Below the pieces are notes generated by a model. It was given only the letters and a program-made list of their open reading frames with translations. It did not search any database and was not told the DNA's origin. The translations under genes were made by a program, and so were the position numbers. Shown piece by piece: positions 32,692 through 44,700 of a DNA stretch of 64,000 bases. The DNA is from Toxoplasma gondii ME49 (Eukaryota; Apicomplexa; Conoidasida; Eucoccidiorida; Sarcocystidae): assembly GCF_000006565.2 (NCBI RefSeq), contig NC_031469.1:1566083-1630082 (forward strand). Direction: 5' to 3'. Numbering within the stretch: position 1 is the first letter of the stretch; each line of letters opens with the position of its first letter.

Positions 32692-35600
32692 CGAGGCGGC
32701 GAAGGAGAGGACAGGCGAAGATCGGAGGAGAAAGAACACAGGCGAAGATCGGAGCGGAGAGAGGCGAGCGATCCGCAGCAGTGGGGAGGCAAGGGGAAGT
32801 GAACAGAGGCGAAAGAGTGAAGAGAAAAGCGCGACGAGGAACAGGGGAGTGCAGAGGAGAGCAGCAGGTCGAAGGAGGTGAAGCTAGGGGACGAAGGACG
32901 AAAGAGAGGGGCGTAACGACGAAAGAGAGGGGAGGAAGGACGAACCGACAGAAGGAAAAAAGGAAAAAAGGAAGGAGAGAAAGGAGGCGAAACGCGTGGG
33001 GAAGAAGAGTAGAAAGAAGAAAGACAGGAGGGGGAGGCGGGGAAGGCAAGGAAGCGAAGAAGGAGTGAAAATGACAGACGATGGAGAAAAGGAGAGAGGA
33101 TGAAGGTGACGAGACGGCAGTCGAGAGAGAAGAACGCGGTAGAGAAGAAGAGTTGAGCGGAGAAGGAGTTAAGGAGCAAGGAGCAAGAAAGAAAGAGAAC
33201 TGGCGAAGGAGCTTGGAAGGAAGAATGGGGAGCAAAGGGGAAGAGAAAAGGATTCAGCCAGGGAATGGAGACGAGTGAGGAAAGAGAAACAAGCCGTTTG
33301 GTCCGGAGAAGACTCTCAATTTTTCGACTCCGGAGCGAGAAGGGTGCGGTCGCAGATGAGGAAGGCTGGAAGAGGAAGTGACCACAGGAAGAAGAGAAGG
33401 AAGAACCGAGTGGGGAACGAAGAAAGGACAGGGAGGAAGGATGAAAACGATGGCTTGAAAATCGAACCTTGACGAATCGCTGGCCAGCCTGGCCTGAGGC
33501 AGACGCGCTCGCTCTCGGGGACAACGCACAGAGACGGGGCCTTCGCTTTTCCACTCTCACCGCACACCGAGGCAGCAGAGGTGAAGAGAAAATGAGGGGA
33601 GGAAGGCCTTCCGAAAACGCAAACTGCGAGCTGTCGCGGTGAAGCAGAATCGCGACGTCGAGACGAGCGCGCCTCCACTTGACTCTCGACTGCCGGACGA
33701 CAAGCGACCTCGCGTTTCTTCGATTGCTGCACGAAACGCGCGAAGAAAACCTTCGCCCGAGCGAGAAAGAAAAGAGCAACTCTGCGGAGCAGATGAATCG
33801 CAGAAAGACGCAGGACGCACGGATCAGGAAGTCGAGAAACTCGACAGCGTGGACAAGACCGCGCTCGCTGTGTCGGGCAGGAGCTCTTCTTTTGCCGCTC
33901 TCTCCTGCCTCGACCTCGACGTTCGCCCGGGAACGAAGAGAGCGAGGTCCTTGACCGGGCGCGTTTTTGAGAGAAGACGCCACAGAAAAGCTGGAAGAGA
34001 AAAGGAAAGCCGCGAGGAAGGAGAAGGAAAAGCGGACATGTTTCGCAGGAAAAAAAGCGAGGAGATCTCTCGACCAAGAGAGTCCTGCGCCTCTCGCCAC
34101 GCACACTAAAAATGTGCTCGCGGCGGGCCGGCGGCCAGAGAAGAGTCAGTCGCGTTTCTCTCGGCAGCTGCGGGCAAATTCAGTTCTCAGCGACGGTGTG
34201 TTGCACAAAGGACCCCGAGCACGCGGTCAAGAAGAGAGGAAAGGGAGGGAAACGCGAGAAGGAAGACGAGAAATCCATGGAAAAAGGCGAGAAACGCGTC
34301 GAAAAAGTATCGCGTCGCCTGGCCGTCCGCCGTGCCGCTCCACACGCGACGTGCTTGGCTTACGGCTTCCGTTCCACAGAGCGAAAGACTTTTTTCAACA
34401 TCGTGGCGCGCATGAACCGCATGCCGCGCAGTCGCACAAACGTCCTGGTCCAGTTCTTTCAAAGTCTCTAAACTCAAAAGAGGTCGAAGAGGACGCTCTT
34501 CTCACAACAGTTACGTTTGCGCTCGTTCGCGGGTCTCTGAAGAGAAAAGTCGAGGCTCACAGAACAACCTGTCTTCGAAGGAGTGGAACAGAAACTTCTC
34601 TCTGCACTTGTCTGGCGTTTTCCCTTCGCAGCGTAGCGAAAGCTACGTTTAACCGGCACGTAAACGCAGCAGGTGCTCCGGCTGTCCGCGCATGGCACAG
34701 CTCCACACTTTTTTTCCACCGCACCCGTTCAGCGCAAGGAATTCGAGACTTTTGCCCAGGCTCCCCGGGAGTCGTTTTTGCCGAGGTCAAATGCCACGCA
34801 AGAAACCACCGGCGTTCGTCCACAGAGACACACACTTTGCACGTGGAGAAATCCAGGGAAACTCGCCTGGAAATGTCAATGACCGCAACCGAGAGGAGCT
34901 GAGGGGCAGAGGCAGAAGCCCTCTGCGGTGGAAACAACGCAAGCAGTTCTTCTTTGACCTTGTGAGACTGGATTTAACAGACGTCAACGACACAAAAGGA
35001 AGTCTTCAATCCTAAATCAGCACGGTCACATGGAACGGACGACCGTGGCCAGGACTCACAGGCACTTTTTCGCTGACATCACCGCAGAGAAATAATCCGC
35101 GCACCGCCGCGCCGGACGCTTCTGGCGCTTTGTGGGTGCCCATCTGAGGCAGGCAACGACGCAAGAAACAGAAAAAGTGAACTCGTGGAAAGGACTCTTT
35201 TCAGAGCAAAGGGTGGCACGCACACTGCACACCTCCTTTCTCCGCAACTTGGGGAGGATACTACGTATCGAGTTAGGAAACAGGCCAAAACGCGCTGTTG
35301 CGAACTCTGCGGAGGATGCGATTTGCCGAACTGAGCATTAAAACGATCAATGCACAGTGGTACGCTCTAGAGCTGATCGGCAACAGTTGCCCTCCCTGCC
35401 ATACTACCGGATCAGGATGGACGGTGCCGGGGGAGTACACGCTGCTGCTCCTCCTCCCAACGGGGAGGGAGAGACCATGAGTACCCAGTAGATCCAAAGG
35501 ACTGTTTTCCAGTGACTGTTCGCCAGAGAAGCGCGTAAAAGAGAAAGCAAGTTCACGCCTAGGTGGAAGTCTCTCTCGTGACTTGTCGCCACTGCTGCCG

Positions 35601-38600
35601 CAGGTGATGAGCCACGAGCAGGCACTTTGCTTTTGCCGCAAGAAAACTGAGAAGAACTGCAGACCTGAAGAAGGGCGTTCGACCCGTCAGTAGTAACTGG
35701 AAGAGCCCCTCTGCAAGGAACATGCGAGTGAAAACTCCGGTGAAACTTGCATCTCTTGTGAACACATTGAGTCGGCAACAAACGGATAAAAGTACCGAAG
35801 AACTTCGATTGCTGCAATCAAAGAGGGCCCGCCTCGTTACAGCGAGACACACAACGTGCGAGAAGCGTCGGCTTTTACTTTTTTGCGAGACATCCTGAGT
35901 CTTTTCCGAATGCTCGGCTGCGGGACTGGCGTCAACGCGACTGCGAAGTTTTTCGTTCTGCTCTGAACTTGTGGTGGTGCTTGACCGACCAGAGACAACC
36001 ACCGTTCTCGTGCCTCCTGTGTGTCAAAGAACGCGGTGGATCTTTCTGCTCACCTCGTGAAGGTGATTTTTCCACTGAAGAAACAGTTCCTGTCGCAGGC
36101 GTGTCTGTCTCCGCTTTCCAGCTGCTCCCTGCGTCGGGCGCGGAGACCGGTCTTCCGGATTTGTGACGATCTTTGCCAGGGAGGCTGATCTGTCGACGCC
36201 GCGACCCAGGAAGGTCTCCCTTCCTTCTACAGCGGCACATTTAGATTCTGCTTAGGGTAAAAGTGTTGAATCTCAGCGAACGAACCCGCGACCTTTCGGA
36301 GTTCTTCCTCAGCGTTTGACTTGAACGTAGTCTAGACGGAGTTTCGTCATCCGTCGTCTCGACAGCGAGAGAAAATCACCACTAAGAAGCGAGTACCATC
36401 GGTGTTTTGTCAGTTCGCGGGACTTTTCCGGATGGTTTTTCAGGCCCGACATTCCCCGCTTTCTGTGCAGGACACTGTAAGGGCCGACACAGAGAGAAAC
36501 GTGAGCTGAGTCAGTGGACCTCGTTGAGGCATTACGCCCATCTGAACTTCTTTTTACGATTGCCTGCCGCCATCTTGGGTCTGCATTTCTCTTGCCTTGC
36601 GAACTCGACAGTTCTGCGTTTCTGACGACTGTCGACACTCTGTCTCGGGGGTTCCTCGAGCACACACCGAGAACCGTCGCGTTTGCCTCGCTCTGCGCTC
36701 ACGGAGACATTCGTTCTTTTGTGCCCTCGTTGTGATGCTTCTACAAGCGCCTCCTTCGGATGAGCGAGAAGCGCACATGAGTGCAGGCGTTGAAACGACA
36801 GCTGAAGAAACGGTTTCCATCGTGCTGTTCGGATTTTTTGTCTCGCATCTGTCAAAGCGCCGTCGACGGAGTGGGTTTCCACTCTGTTGGGCTTCATCCC
36901 CCTGGCTTCAGGCCTGTTCCCTCCTGGACTCTCCCTTCGGCTCTGTTTCTGTCTCGGCTCCTTGTTATTATCTACACGGTTCGCCGACCCACCGCCTCAG
37001 AGGCGTGACTTGCCTGTGCAGACCCGCGACTTATGAAAAGCAAGAAAACTTGTCACTGAGGTCTCCTCTTTGATCTTCCTCTGTCTCCGGTCTGCCGCTT
37101 TTCACACGCACACACAAGAACGCGTTGGAGAGGATCGGTTTCTGGGTGTCAGCAGCCACTTGAGACTTTCTTTCTTCACGAACTCGTACGCTCCTCTTTC
37201 CATGTCTCTCGCCCTGGCGACGACACCTCTTCTCTCGTCTGCTTCGTTTATCTCTAAAGTTCCGATTTTCTGCTCGACCTGCGGGAGCTCCGCGACGTTT
37301 TCCCTCTCCAGGAGACGAAGGGCGCTCCTGCGTCAGAGACGAGCCTTCTGCGAGCGACTGTCGCGCGCCGAGGACATCTGGGGACTTTTGTTTTTTTGCC
37401 TCGACACCCTTGGACGGCCTCCTCTCCAGAGAAAAGAGGTGAGGACTCGCGGGGGGGCTGGCTGCCGCGCTTGCAGAGTCTCTGCCTTTCGCCCTCTTGA
37501 AGATTTCTCGGAACACTAAGCTCGGTTTCTTCGCTTTGAATCCGCCCAAACGCTTTTTTCTGCCTCGAGAAAACCGGCGTTTTCTCTCGGCTTCGCCCTC
37601 CTGTTGTTTCATTCCCTTACAATTCCTTGTGATTCCTTGTGATTCCTTGTGACTTTCACCTGCCCGCTTCTCCTGCCGCAGTGGCGCGCACACCACAGAG
37701 CAGCGCGAACAACCTCGCTGTCCTGTCTTTGGCCTTCTTCCTTCGCTTCTGCCCTTTTCCCCAGCGTTTTTCTCTTTGCCTGTCCCTCTCGTCTTTGCCT
37801 GTCGATTTCTCCGTTTTTTACTCGCTTTTCCGACCTTTTTCTCGGCTTTCGCGTGGAAGAAGAAGCCGGCGGCCTGAGCTCGTATCGAGAGGTCTTCTCA
37901 CGTCTTGCAGCCTCCTCATCCCAGAAGAAACCGCATGCAGTTTCTGAGGATTCTGTGTCGTCGCTCCACGCTGTTTCCTTCCACTTTCATTGTCTCAGTC
38001 CTCTTTTACACTCGCCTCCCCGGCGTCACCGCTCTCTGTTTCGACGCCGAGGCGAGAAACCAGCCGCAAAAAAAGGTACAGGTTCTCAGCGCGCCGCTCT
38101 CGCGGCTTCCCCGTTGTAGTGTGCACCGTTTCTGTCGGGAAATTCATTTTTTACGCTTTTTTAATCACCCATGTCGACGCAGCTCTTCTTCTTTGCTGGA
38201 GGCCTTCCCCTCCTCGCAGTTGCAGTCTAGTGTGCCCCGTTGTGTCTTGCACCCTCCACCGTTCTTTTTCTTCTTCTTCCACCGTTCTTCTTCTTCCACC
38301 GTTCTTCTTCTTCTTGGCCTTCCCCTCCTTTTGAAGGAGCCGTTCCCTGTTTCAGAGGACGTTCTCCACCGGAACAATTGCAGGTTTTTTAGTAGCTTTC
38401 TTCTTCGTTTCCTCGGAAATACGGCGCGGTGTGCGTACGCAGACGGATCCGTTGAGGGGGACCTCGCGGGGGAGAGAGCGGCGGTCCCGATCCGCAGATC
38501 CTTTCTCTTCCCTCTTTCGTCACACCGACCTTTTTTGTCCCTCTCTCTCATGGCCTGGTAGCCACAGTCGGTTTTTTAGGCCTGTTTTTCTTGTCTCGGA

Positions 38601-38707
38601 GAATCTCCTTCTCGCTATAGCCCGACTCTTCGGTCTGCTGCGTCCACTTTCCTTCTCTCTACCTGAGAGTTGCCTCTGTCTTCTTCTTCTGTCTCCGGCT
38701 GTCTCCG
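32692..38707. other. Divergent 6-kb intergenic region
   Basis: The region lies between the starts of the SEC14-like (-) and giant coiled-coil (+) genes. The stretch 32700-33480 is strongly purine-rich on the plus strand, typical of a long transcribed leader of the minus-strand gene. A minus-strand frame of 193 codons (37031-37612) is open but basic and low-complexity. A possible signal-peptide exon lies at 37935-38075. A 10-bp unit (GATTCCTTGT) is repeated three times at 37621-37650. No complete gene is supported. Confidence 0.45.
37935..38075 (+). CDS. Possible first exon encoding a signal peptide
   Basis: An ATG-started frame of 47 codons begins MQFLRILCRRSTLF and continues into a hydrophobic core (STFIVSVLFY) and a polar stretch, a typical secretory signal layout. 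It ends exactly at a good donor, AAAAAAG|GTACAG, in phase 0. A phase-0 acceptor, CTATAG at 38615-38620, could join it in frame to the leader of the giant coiled-coil gene. If so, that protein would start here and carry an N-terminal signal. It could equally be a chance frame or belong to an unrecognised gene. No similarity supports it. Confidence 0.25.
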
Positions 38708-41700
38708 ATGTCTCCTTCGGGAGCATCGCCTCCGAAGGCCCCGCCGTGGGCCGCAGTGGCTCGAGCGCGGCTACCGGCGCCGTTCGTCTCCGGACTCGAG
38801 ACAGGCGCGGTGGGCGAGTCCGCCTCAGGCCTCCCGGCAGGAAGCAGCGCTGAGGAAGGCGAACAGTCTTCTTCTCTGGGGAGTGGAGATGAGGAAGACA
38901 TGGCTTCAGGCTCGACGCTTCTTCTCCTCTCGGCAATTCAGAAGGAAATCAGTCGCCATCCGCTCATCGATTGCGGGAACAGCACCCCTCCACTCACGCC
39001 TCGCTCTCCGGTAACTCCTCTCGATGATGCGCTGCCCTCTCCTCCTCCCCCCTCTCCTCCCTCTCCTTCTCCTCCTTCTCCTTCTCCTCCTTCTCCTTCT
39101 CCTCCTTCCCCTTCTCCTCTAACGTTTTCGTTCTCTTCGTCTCCGTGCGCAGTTGCGCCGCCTTCGCCTTCAGGCGCTTCTCTGGGCGCTCGACGGGTCT
39201 CTGCGGTGCGCCGCGCGCGCGAGGCCCCCTGCTTCTTGGAGCCTGTGCCGGAGGAGACAGGGCAGGACGAGGGCAGCGCGGCGTTTCCGCCTGTGCGGTT
39301 CCTCGAGGCGCGGGCAGAGGAGGCGTCCTCCACATGCGTCTCGCTTCTTCCTGAGAGAAGAGCTCTCGCTCCGCGCACAACGAACCAGCCGCTGGATGTG
39401 GAGAAGCGCCCCGGTGGAGAGGCGCCGTTTCTCCAGGAGTTCCGAGGCGACAGCGAGAGAGAGAGGAGAGAGGCGAATGCGCGAGACGCGCGCGAGCGTT
39501 CCCCACACTGCGCAGGAAGTGGAGACGCTCCAGGAACATGCGAAAGGGACCTGCGCGAGGAGACAGAAGAGACAGAGGAGAGATCGTTCGCCTTCGTCGC
39601 AGGCAACAGTCTCCATCAGTCGGATCTGGTCACCAGTGGAGGACGAGAGGGAGAGCTCGGCGATGGGCGAGAAGATCCGGGGGGACGGAGAGCGAAAGTG
39701 GAGAGAGAGGAAAAAGACAATGGGGAGAAAACGCGCCTGAGACTTCAAATCGCGAGACTCAGAGTCACTCTCCAAGCCCAGGAAGCCGATCTACAGAGAG
39801 TACGTTTCTCACGGAAAGATGCGATTTCTCGGGTGACCTTCTCGCTGCTGGCTTTTTCCTTTCAGACGGGGCTGATACTTCCCGGGAGCGACGCCGAACG
39901 AGGCAACACAGACAAGAGACAAGAGAAAAGAGACAAGAGAAAGAGGAAGAGGAGAAGAGGAGAAAAGAGAGAACGAGGAGACACAGAGTCGGAGGGAGAG
40001 ACACAGAGAGAAGAGCGAGAGCGAGAGCAGATAAGAGAAACAAGAGGGGCAAGAGGAGAGAAGACAACGAGCCTGGGGACAGAAGAGTGAAGGAAAGAGA
40101 GAGGACGAAAGGAAAGGGGACAGGAACTACAAGAAGAGACAAAAGAGGATGAGGGGGGGGGAGCAAGAAAAGCAGAGAGAAGAAAGAGAGACCGCACGTG
40201 ATCCCCAAGAGCGCAAGCGAGAGAAGAACGGCTTTCTTTGGCCTCTCACAAGAGATGCATCTTTCTCGCGTTTTTCTCCACATTCTGCCTGACGCAATCG
40301 CTTTTCTTTTTTGCTGATTTGCAGGAGCGAACCCAGAAGGCGGATCTCCAGAGAGAGCTGGAGAGAAGCGTGACTCTGCTGGCGGCGCGAGGAGACACAC
40401 TTGGCCGGGAGGAAGAGGACCTGCATGCGTTGTCTTCTCCCTTGCTGCTGCAGAAACTTGAAGGCAAACAGAGAGAGGCTCTTCTTCGAGCGAAAATGTC
40501 AGAAGCTGCGGAACTCGCGGAAGTTCTGCAAGCCCACAAAGTCCACACGCGGGCGGCGACGGCGGCGCTCCAGGAGGAGCTCGGCTTCGCCTACAGGAAA
40601 ATTCAAGAGGTAATTTCCAGTGTTGGCTCTCGAAACAGGAAAAGAAAGGAGCCTTAAAGGCCGGAGAGAAACGAGAGTCAGGCGGGGAGATCCTCGTCAT
40701 GACGTGAGTCTTCTTCTCTGTGTTGGTTTTCGAAGTGATTTTCTTGTTTTGAGTTCGCCGCTCTTTCTTTGCGGACGACTAAGAGAGTCTCAGACCTGCG
40801 CTCTTCTCCCTTCGTCCTTTTGATTTCCTCTTTTCCCCGCCTCTGTGCTGGCAGCGTCCTTCCCTTCGTCTCTCGCTCGTTCACCTCTCTTCTGACGTTT
40901 GTGTAGCACTTTGCCCTGCGTTCCTCAGGTCGAGAACGTCTCTGCCGCATTCGAGCAGCGAGTGTCTCAGCTGCAATCGGAAGTATCTTCTCTGCGAACC
41001 TCGTCCGCAGCACTGGAGAGGCGGCTCGCAGCAGAGATTTCTGCGTTCGCGGCTCGCGAGGCTTCCCTGGCCGCGGCGTTGTCGGCCGAGGAGCAGCGAG
41101 TCGCTTCGCTCGAGCGCGAGAACGCCGAGCAGGCACAGCGACTTCTGCGAGAAGAAGAAAATGCGCAGCGTCTCTGGCGAGCTCAGAACGCCTTGAGGGA
41201 GATGCAGGCGGAGCTCGATGAGGCCCGGCGGTCGCTGGCGAGTGTGGGGTGTCTCGCAGCTCTGCGGGGGGTCGAAAGAGAGACTGGGGGCGAGGAGCCT
41301 CGGGAAGAAGGCCTTCACGAGCTCGGCCAGGACTTTCTGCTGCGCCTGGAACGCGAGGAATGGTCCGAGGCGCGGCGGAGTCTGGAGAGCCAGGTGAAGT
41401 CTTTGGAGGAGGACCTGGCGACCGAGAAGACGGAGCGGAGACAGGCGGCTCTCGCCCTCGAAGCCGCCGAGAGGCAACTCCTCGCCGCAGAGGAGGCGCG
41501 CGAACGACAACGAGAAGGCGAGAGAAGGCGAGAACGAGAGAGAGAACAGGAGAGAGAGGAAGAGAGAAGAAGAGAACGAGCGAGAGAACAAGAGAGAGAG
41601 GAAGAGAGAAGAAGAGAACGAACGAGAGAACAGGAGAAAGAGGAAGAGAGAAGAAGAGAACGAGAGAGAGAAGAAGAGAGGAAAAGAGGACGAGAGCGAG

Positions 41701-44700
41701 AACAAGAGAGGGAGGAAGAGCGGGAGGCACTCGCGGAGGGTCTGCGAGAGCGGGAGGCGAGGTTGCATGCGGCTTTGGTGAAGATCGAAGAACTGGAAAC
41801 TGAACAAACCAGTCGAGAGATCTGGACAGCTGAAGAGATGGAACGCCTCGCTGCAAAGGTCAGGGAACAAGAAGAACAGATCGGCGATCTAAGAGAGGCG
41901 ATTCGTCGCCACGGAGAGACCGAGCAGCAGAGACGAGACGCATGGGAGATGGAGCGCGAGCGCGAGAGGGAAGAAACTGAGCTGCGAATCCGGGGGCGAG
42001 AGGAAGAGATCCTCGTCCTCCAAGAAGAGATGCGTCGCAGAGAAGAGGTCGCACGCGAGAGCGAGAACGAGAGAGCAGCTCTTGCAGTGAAGGTGAAGGA
42101 ACAAGAGGCAAGCCTCGTCGCGCTCAGAGAGACACTGCAGCAGAGGGAGAGGAGACAGGAGGAATATGCTGTAACATGGGAGAGAGGAGACCGAGGCCGG
42201 GATCGGAGCGACGAGATCGTGACAGAGGAGACACTCCGAAAGCAAGAGGAGGAAATCGCTGCATTGAGGGCGACCGCGAAAAGTTGGGAGACAGAGGTCG
42301 CTATCATCGTTGAACATCTGGAGGCGAAGCACGAGACACTGCATACGCAGTACACTGCGATTTCTCGTCTCAACCGCGAGCTCACCTGCCGGATCGAAGA
42401 ACTGTTGGCGGCGCTTGCGCTTCGACAAAGACAGCAAGAGAAGAAAACTGAGGAAGAAAGGATGGCAAAGGAAGAAGAGGGAGAAGAGAGGGGAGAGCGA
42501 AAGGACTGTCTCGACGGCACCCTCGAGGAGCGCGAGAAGGAAGAAGAGAGCGAGGCTGGAGAGGGACAGAGCGAGAAGCAGCGCATGTTCGCTGTTGCAA
42601 ACATTCGTGCGAGTGGAAACCAGACGAAGAAGCAGGAAGAAGACGTCGACCAGGAGGCGTTAGGAGAGAAGGAGACCGAGGAGGAACAGGAGTGGGGAAG
42701 ATCAATTGGAGCGCCGGGCGACGACTGTTCTGGGGGCCTCTTCTTGACGATGCCTCTGTCCGCGTCTCCGTCGTCGGCCCCAAGCGTCCGCTCGGATGCG
42801 GGAGCGGCGATCCCGCCAGTCTCCCCACAGAAGGTGTCTCCGTTTTTGAACGTGCATCGCCAGAGGGCGCGCGAGCTGCTGGATGCGTCGAGTGTGACGA
42901 GCTCATGGGAGTCTGTGAAGTCGGAGGGAGGGCCTGCTTCTTCGTTTTTTGATGGCGGGAGGAGCTTTCCTTGGTCTGGCGAGGCGGTGCCGCTGTCACT
43001 GTCTCTGTCTCTCTCTCGGGTGTCTGAGCAGCAGACGCCACCTGACCTTTTTGCGCAGCTTGAGCGGGAGATCTGCAGGTTCAGGAAGGTCGGGAGTCTC
43101 TCGCGTTCTTCGCTGAGAATGTCTCCGCAGCCTCGCGGGCTTCCTGGCCTCTCGGCGCTTTCCAGAGACGGCGACCGATTCAGTGTGAGGCAGGCGCGAG
43201 ACGGCGATGAGGAGAGACACGACGACGAGGACCTGGGCTCCTCCAGAGCAATCCTCGTCTGGGCGCTGGGAGAGCTACGAGCTCTCCTGGCGAAGCGAGA
43301 GCAAGAAGAGGCGGACGCGAACAGAGGAGGAGAGGACGGAGACCTCGAGGGAGGAGCGAGGAAAGAAGAGGACGCGCGAGAGCCGAGAAGAGAGCGAGAG
43401 AGGAAGACGAGAGACACTGGGGATGAGAGCGACGGGGAGTGCCTGAAGCTTCTGCAAGCTGAGCTCGGACGGCTGAAAATTCTGTTGGACGAAGCAGAGA
43501 GCGTGAAGGAAAACAGCGAACGAGAACTGCGTCTGCTCCTCTCCAGGCAGCGCGGCGCCGCGGCGACCTTCTCCGTGGTGTCTGTAGACGCAGCAGCTCT
43601 GCCGCCACCTGTCGCTACCAGTGACGCTGGATGTCAGACGAAGAAAAACTTGAAAAATGCTTTCCTCGCCCAGCCCCTCCGCCAGGCTGCACAGGCGCCC
43701 CTCCACGATCAAGTCACAAGAAGAGATCAAGGCTCCCAAACCGAGGAGAGTGCAGCAAGGCGAGAGGAAACAGAGGACGGGGAAGAAGCAAGAGAGGACA
43801 GAAAGGTTGCAAGGGGAGACCAAGGAGAAAAAGGAGATGTGACTGTGGAGGGACAAGGTACGGAGGGAGTCGAGGGTACCTCTGTGAGTGGAGTGGGTGT
43901 TCAGACGGAAAACGCTTGGCTTGCTGAGTTTTCTCTGGACTTTGTGTCGCCTTCGTCTCCTGCTCTCCCGCTTCCTCCCTCCGCGCAGTCGCGTTTTTTG
44001 TGGGAGGCTCGCGCTGGCGAGTTGCATGCGCTGGACGCGCGCAAAGAGACCGCGAGCGAGAGCGGCCACAGAGCACAGACAGACGCAGCGATCCAGACCG
44101 ACAGGGAGCAAGGAGTGGAGACAGCAGTGCAGACGGAGACCGCGGAGGCACGCTGCTGTCTCCACCCGTGTGGGGTGTGTGCGTCGCCGTCTCCGCGCGC
44201 CCCAGTCAGGCACGTGATGCTTCAGTGCTGTCTCCAAGGGCGGGAGAGGGGACTGGTCGCCAGTGGCGGGGAGGCGAAGGCGAGGCCGCGAGACAGAGAG
44301 CGCGTCGGGAAGAGAGAGCTGGCGCTCGGCGAGAAGACAGAGAGAGAGCAAGGCAGAGGCAGACGAGCAGGCGACGAGGACCTCGCAGACAGCGACGACG
44401 CGACAACGGAGCCCGGAGACTCGGCTTCCGAAGACAGAGAAGAAGAGCACCACCACACAGATGAAGGAGACAGCGGAGACAGTGTGGGGTGGGGAGGGGG
44501 CCGAAGCCGGTCGGCGCTCGAGTCGCGGGAGGCGTCGGCGGAAGCGCGGGGCTTTCTCGGGTGCAAGCTGGAAGACAGGAGGAGACACGGAGACAGCAGT
44601 CTGCCTCGCCGGAGTGGACGGCGAGAGAGACAGGTGCAGGCTGCTGTCGAGGAGCGCGGCAGAAAATCGGCATCTTGCCTCCGTCTGAGGAACACCCAGG

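Noticed and set aside
32692..32739. Upstream start for the SEC14-like protein giving a mitochondrial-looking leader
   Set aside because: The apparent start codon at 32739 is GTG, not ATG. The leader would only be real if an upstream exon supplies the start.
32487..34106. 539-codon minus-strand frame upstream of the SEC14-like start
   Set aside because: Ser/Phe/Leu/Pro-rich translation of a pyrimidine-rich strand, overlapping the first exon of the SEC14-like gene in another frame; it is most likely 5' leader.
37031..37612. 193-codon minus-strand ATG frame starting MKQQEGEAERKRRF
   Set aside because: Basic low-complexity sequence without similarity and without evident partner exons. It could be a real hypothetical gene, but the frame alone does not show it.
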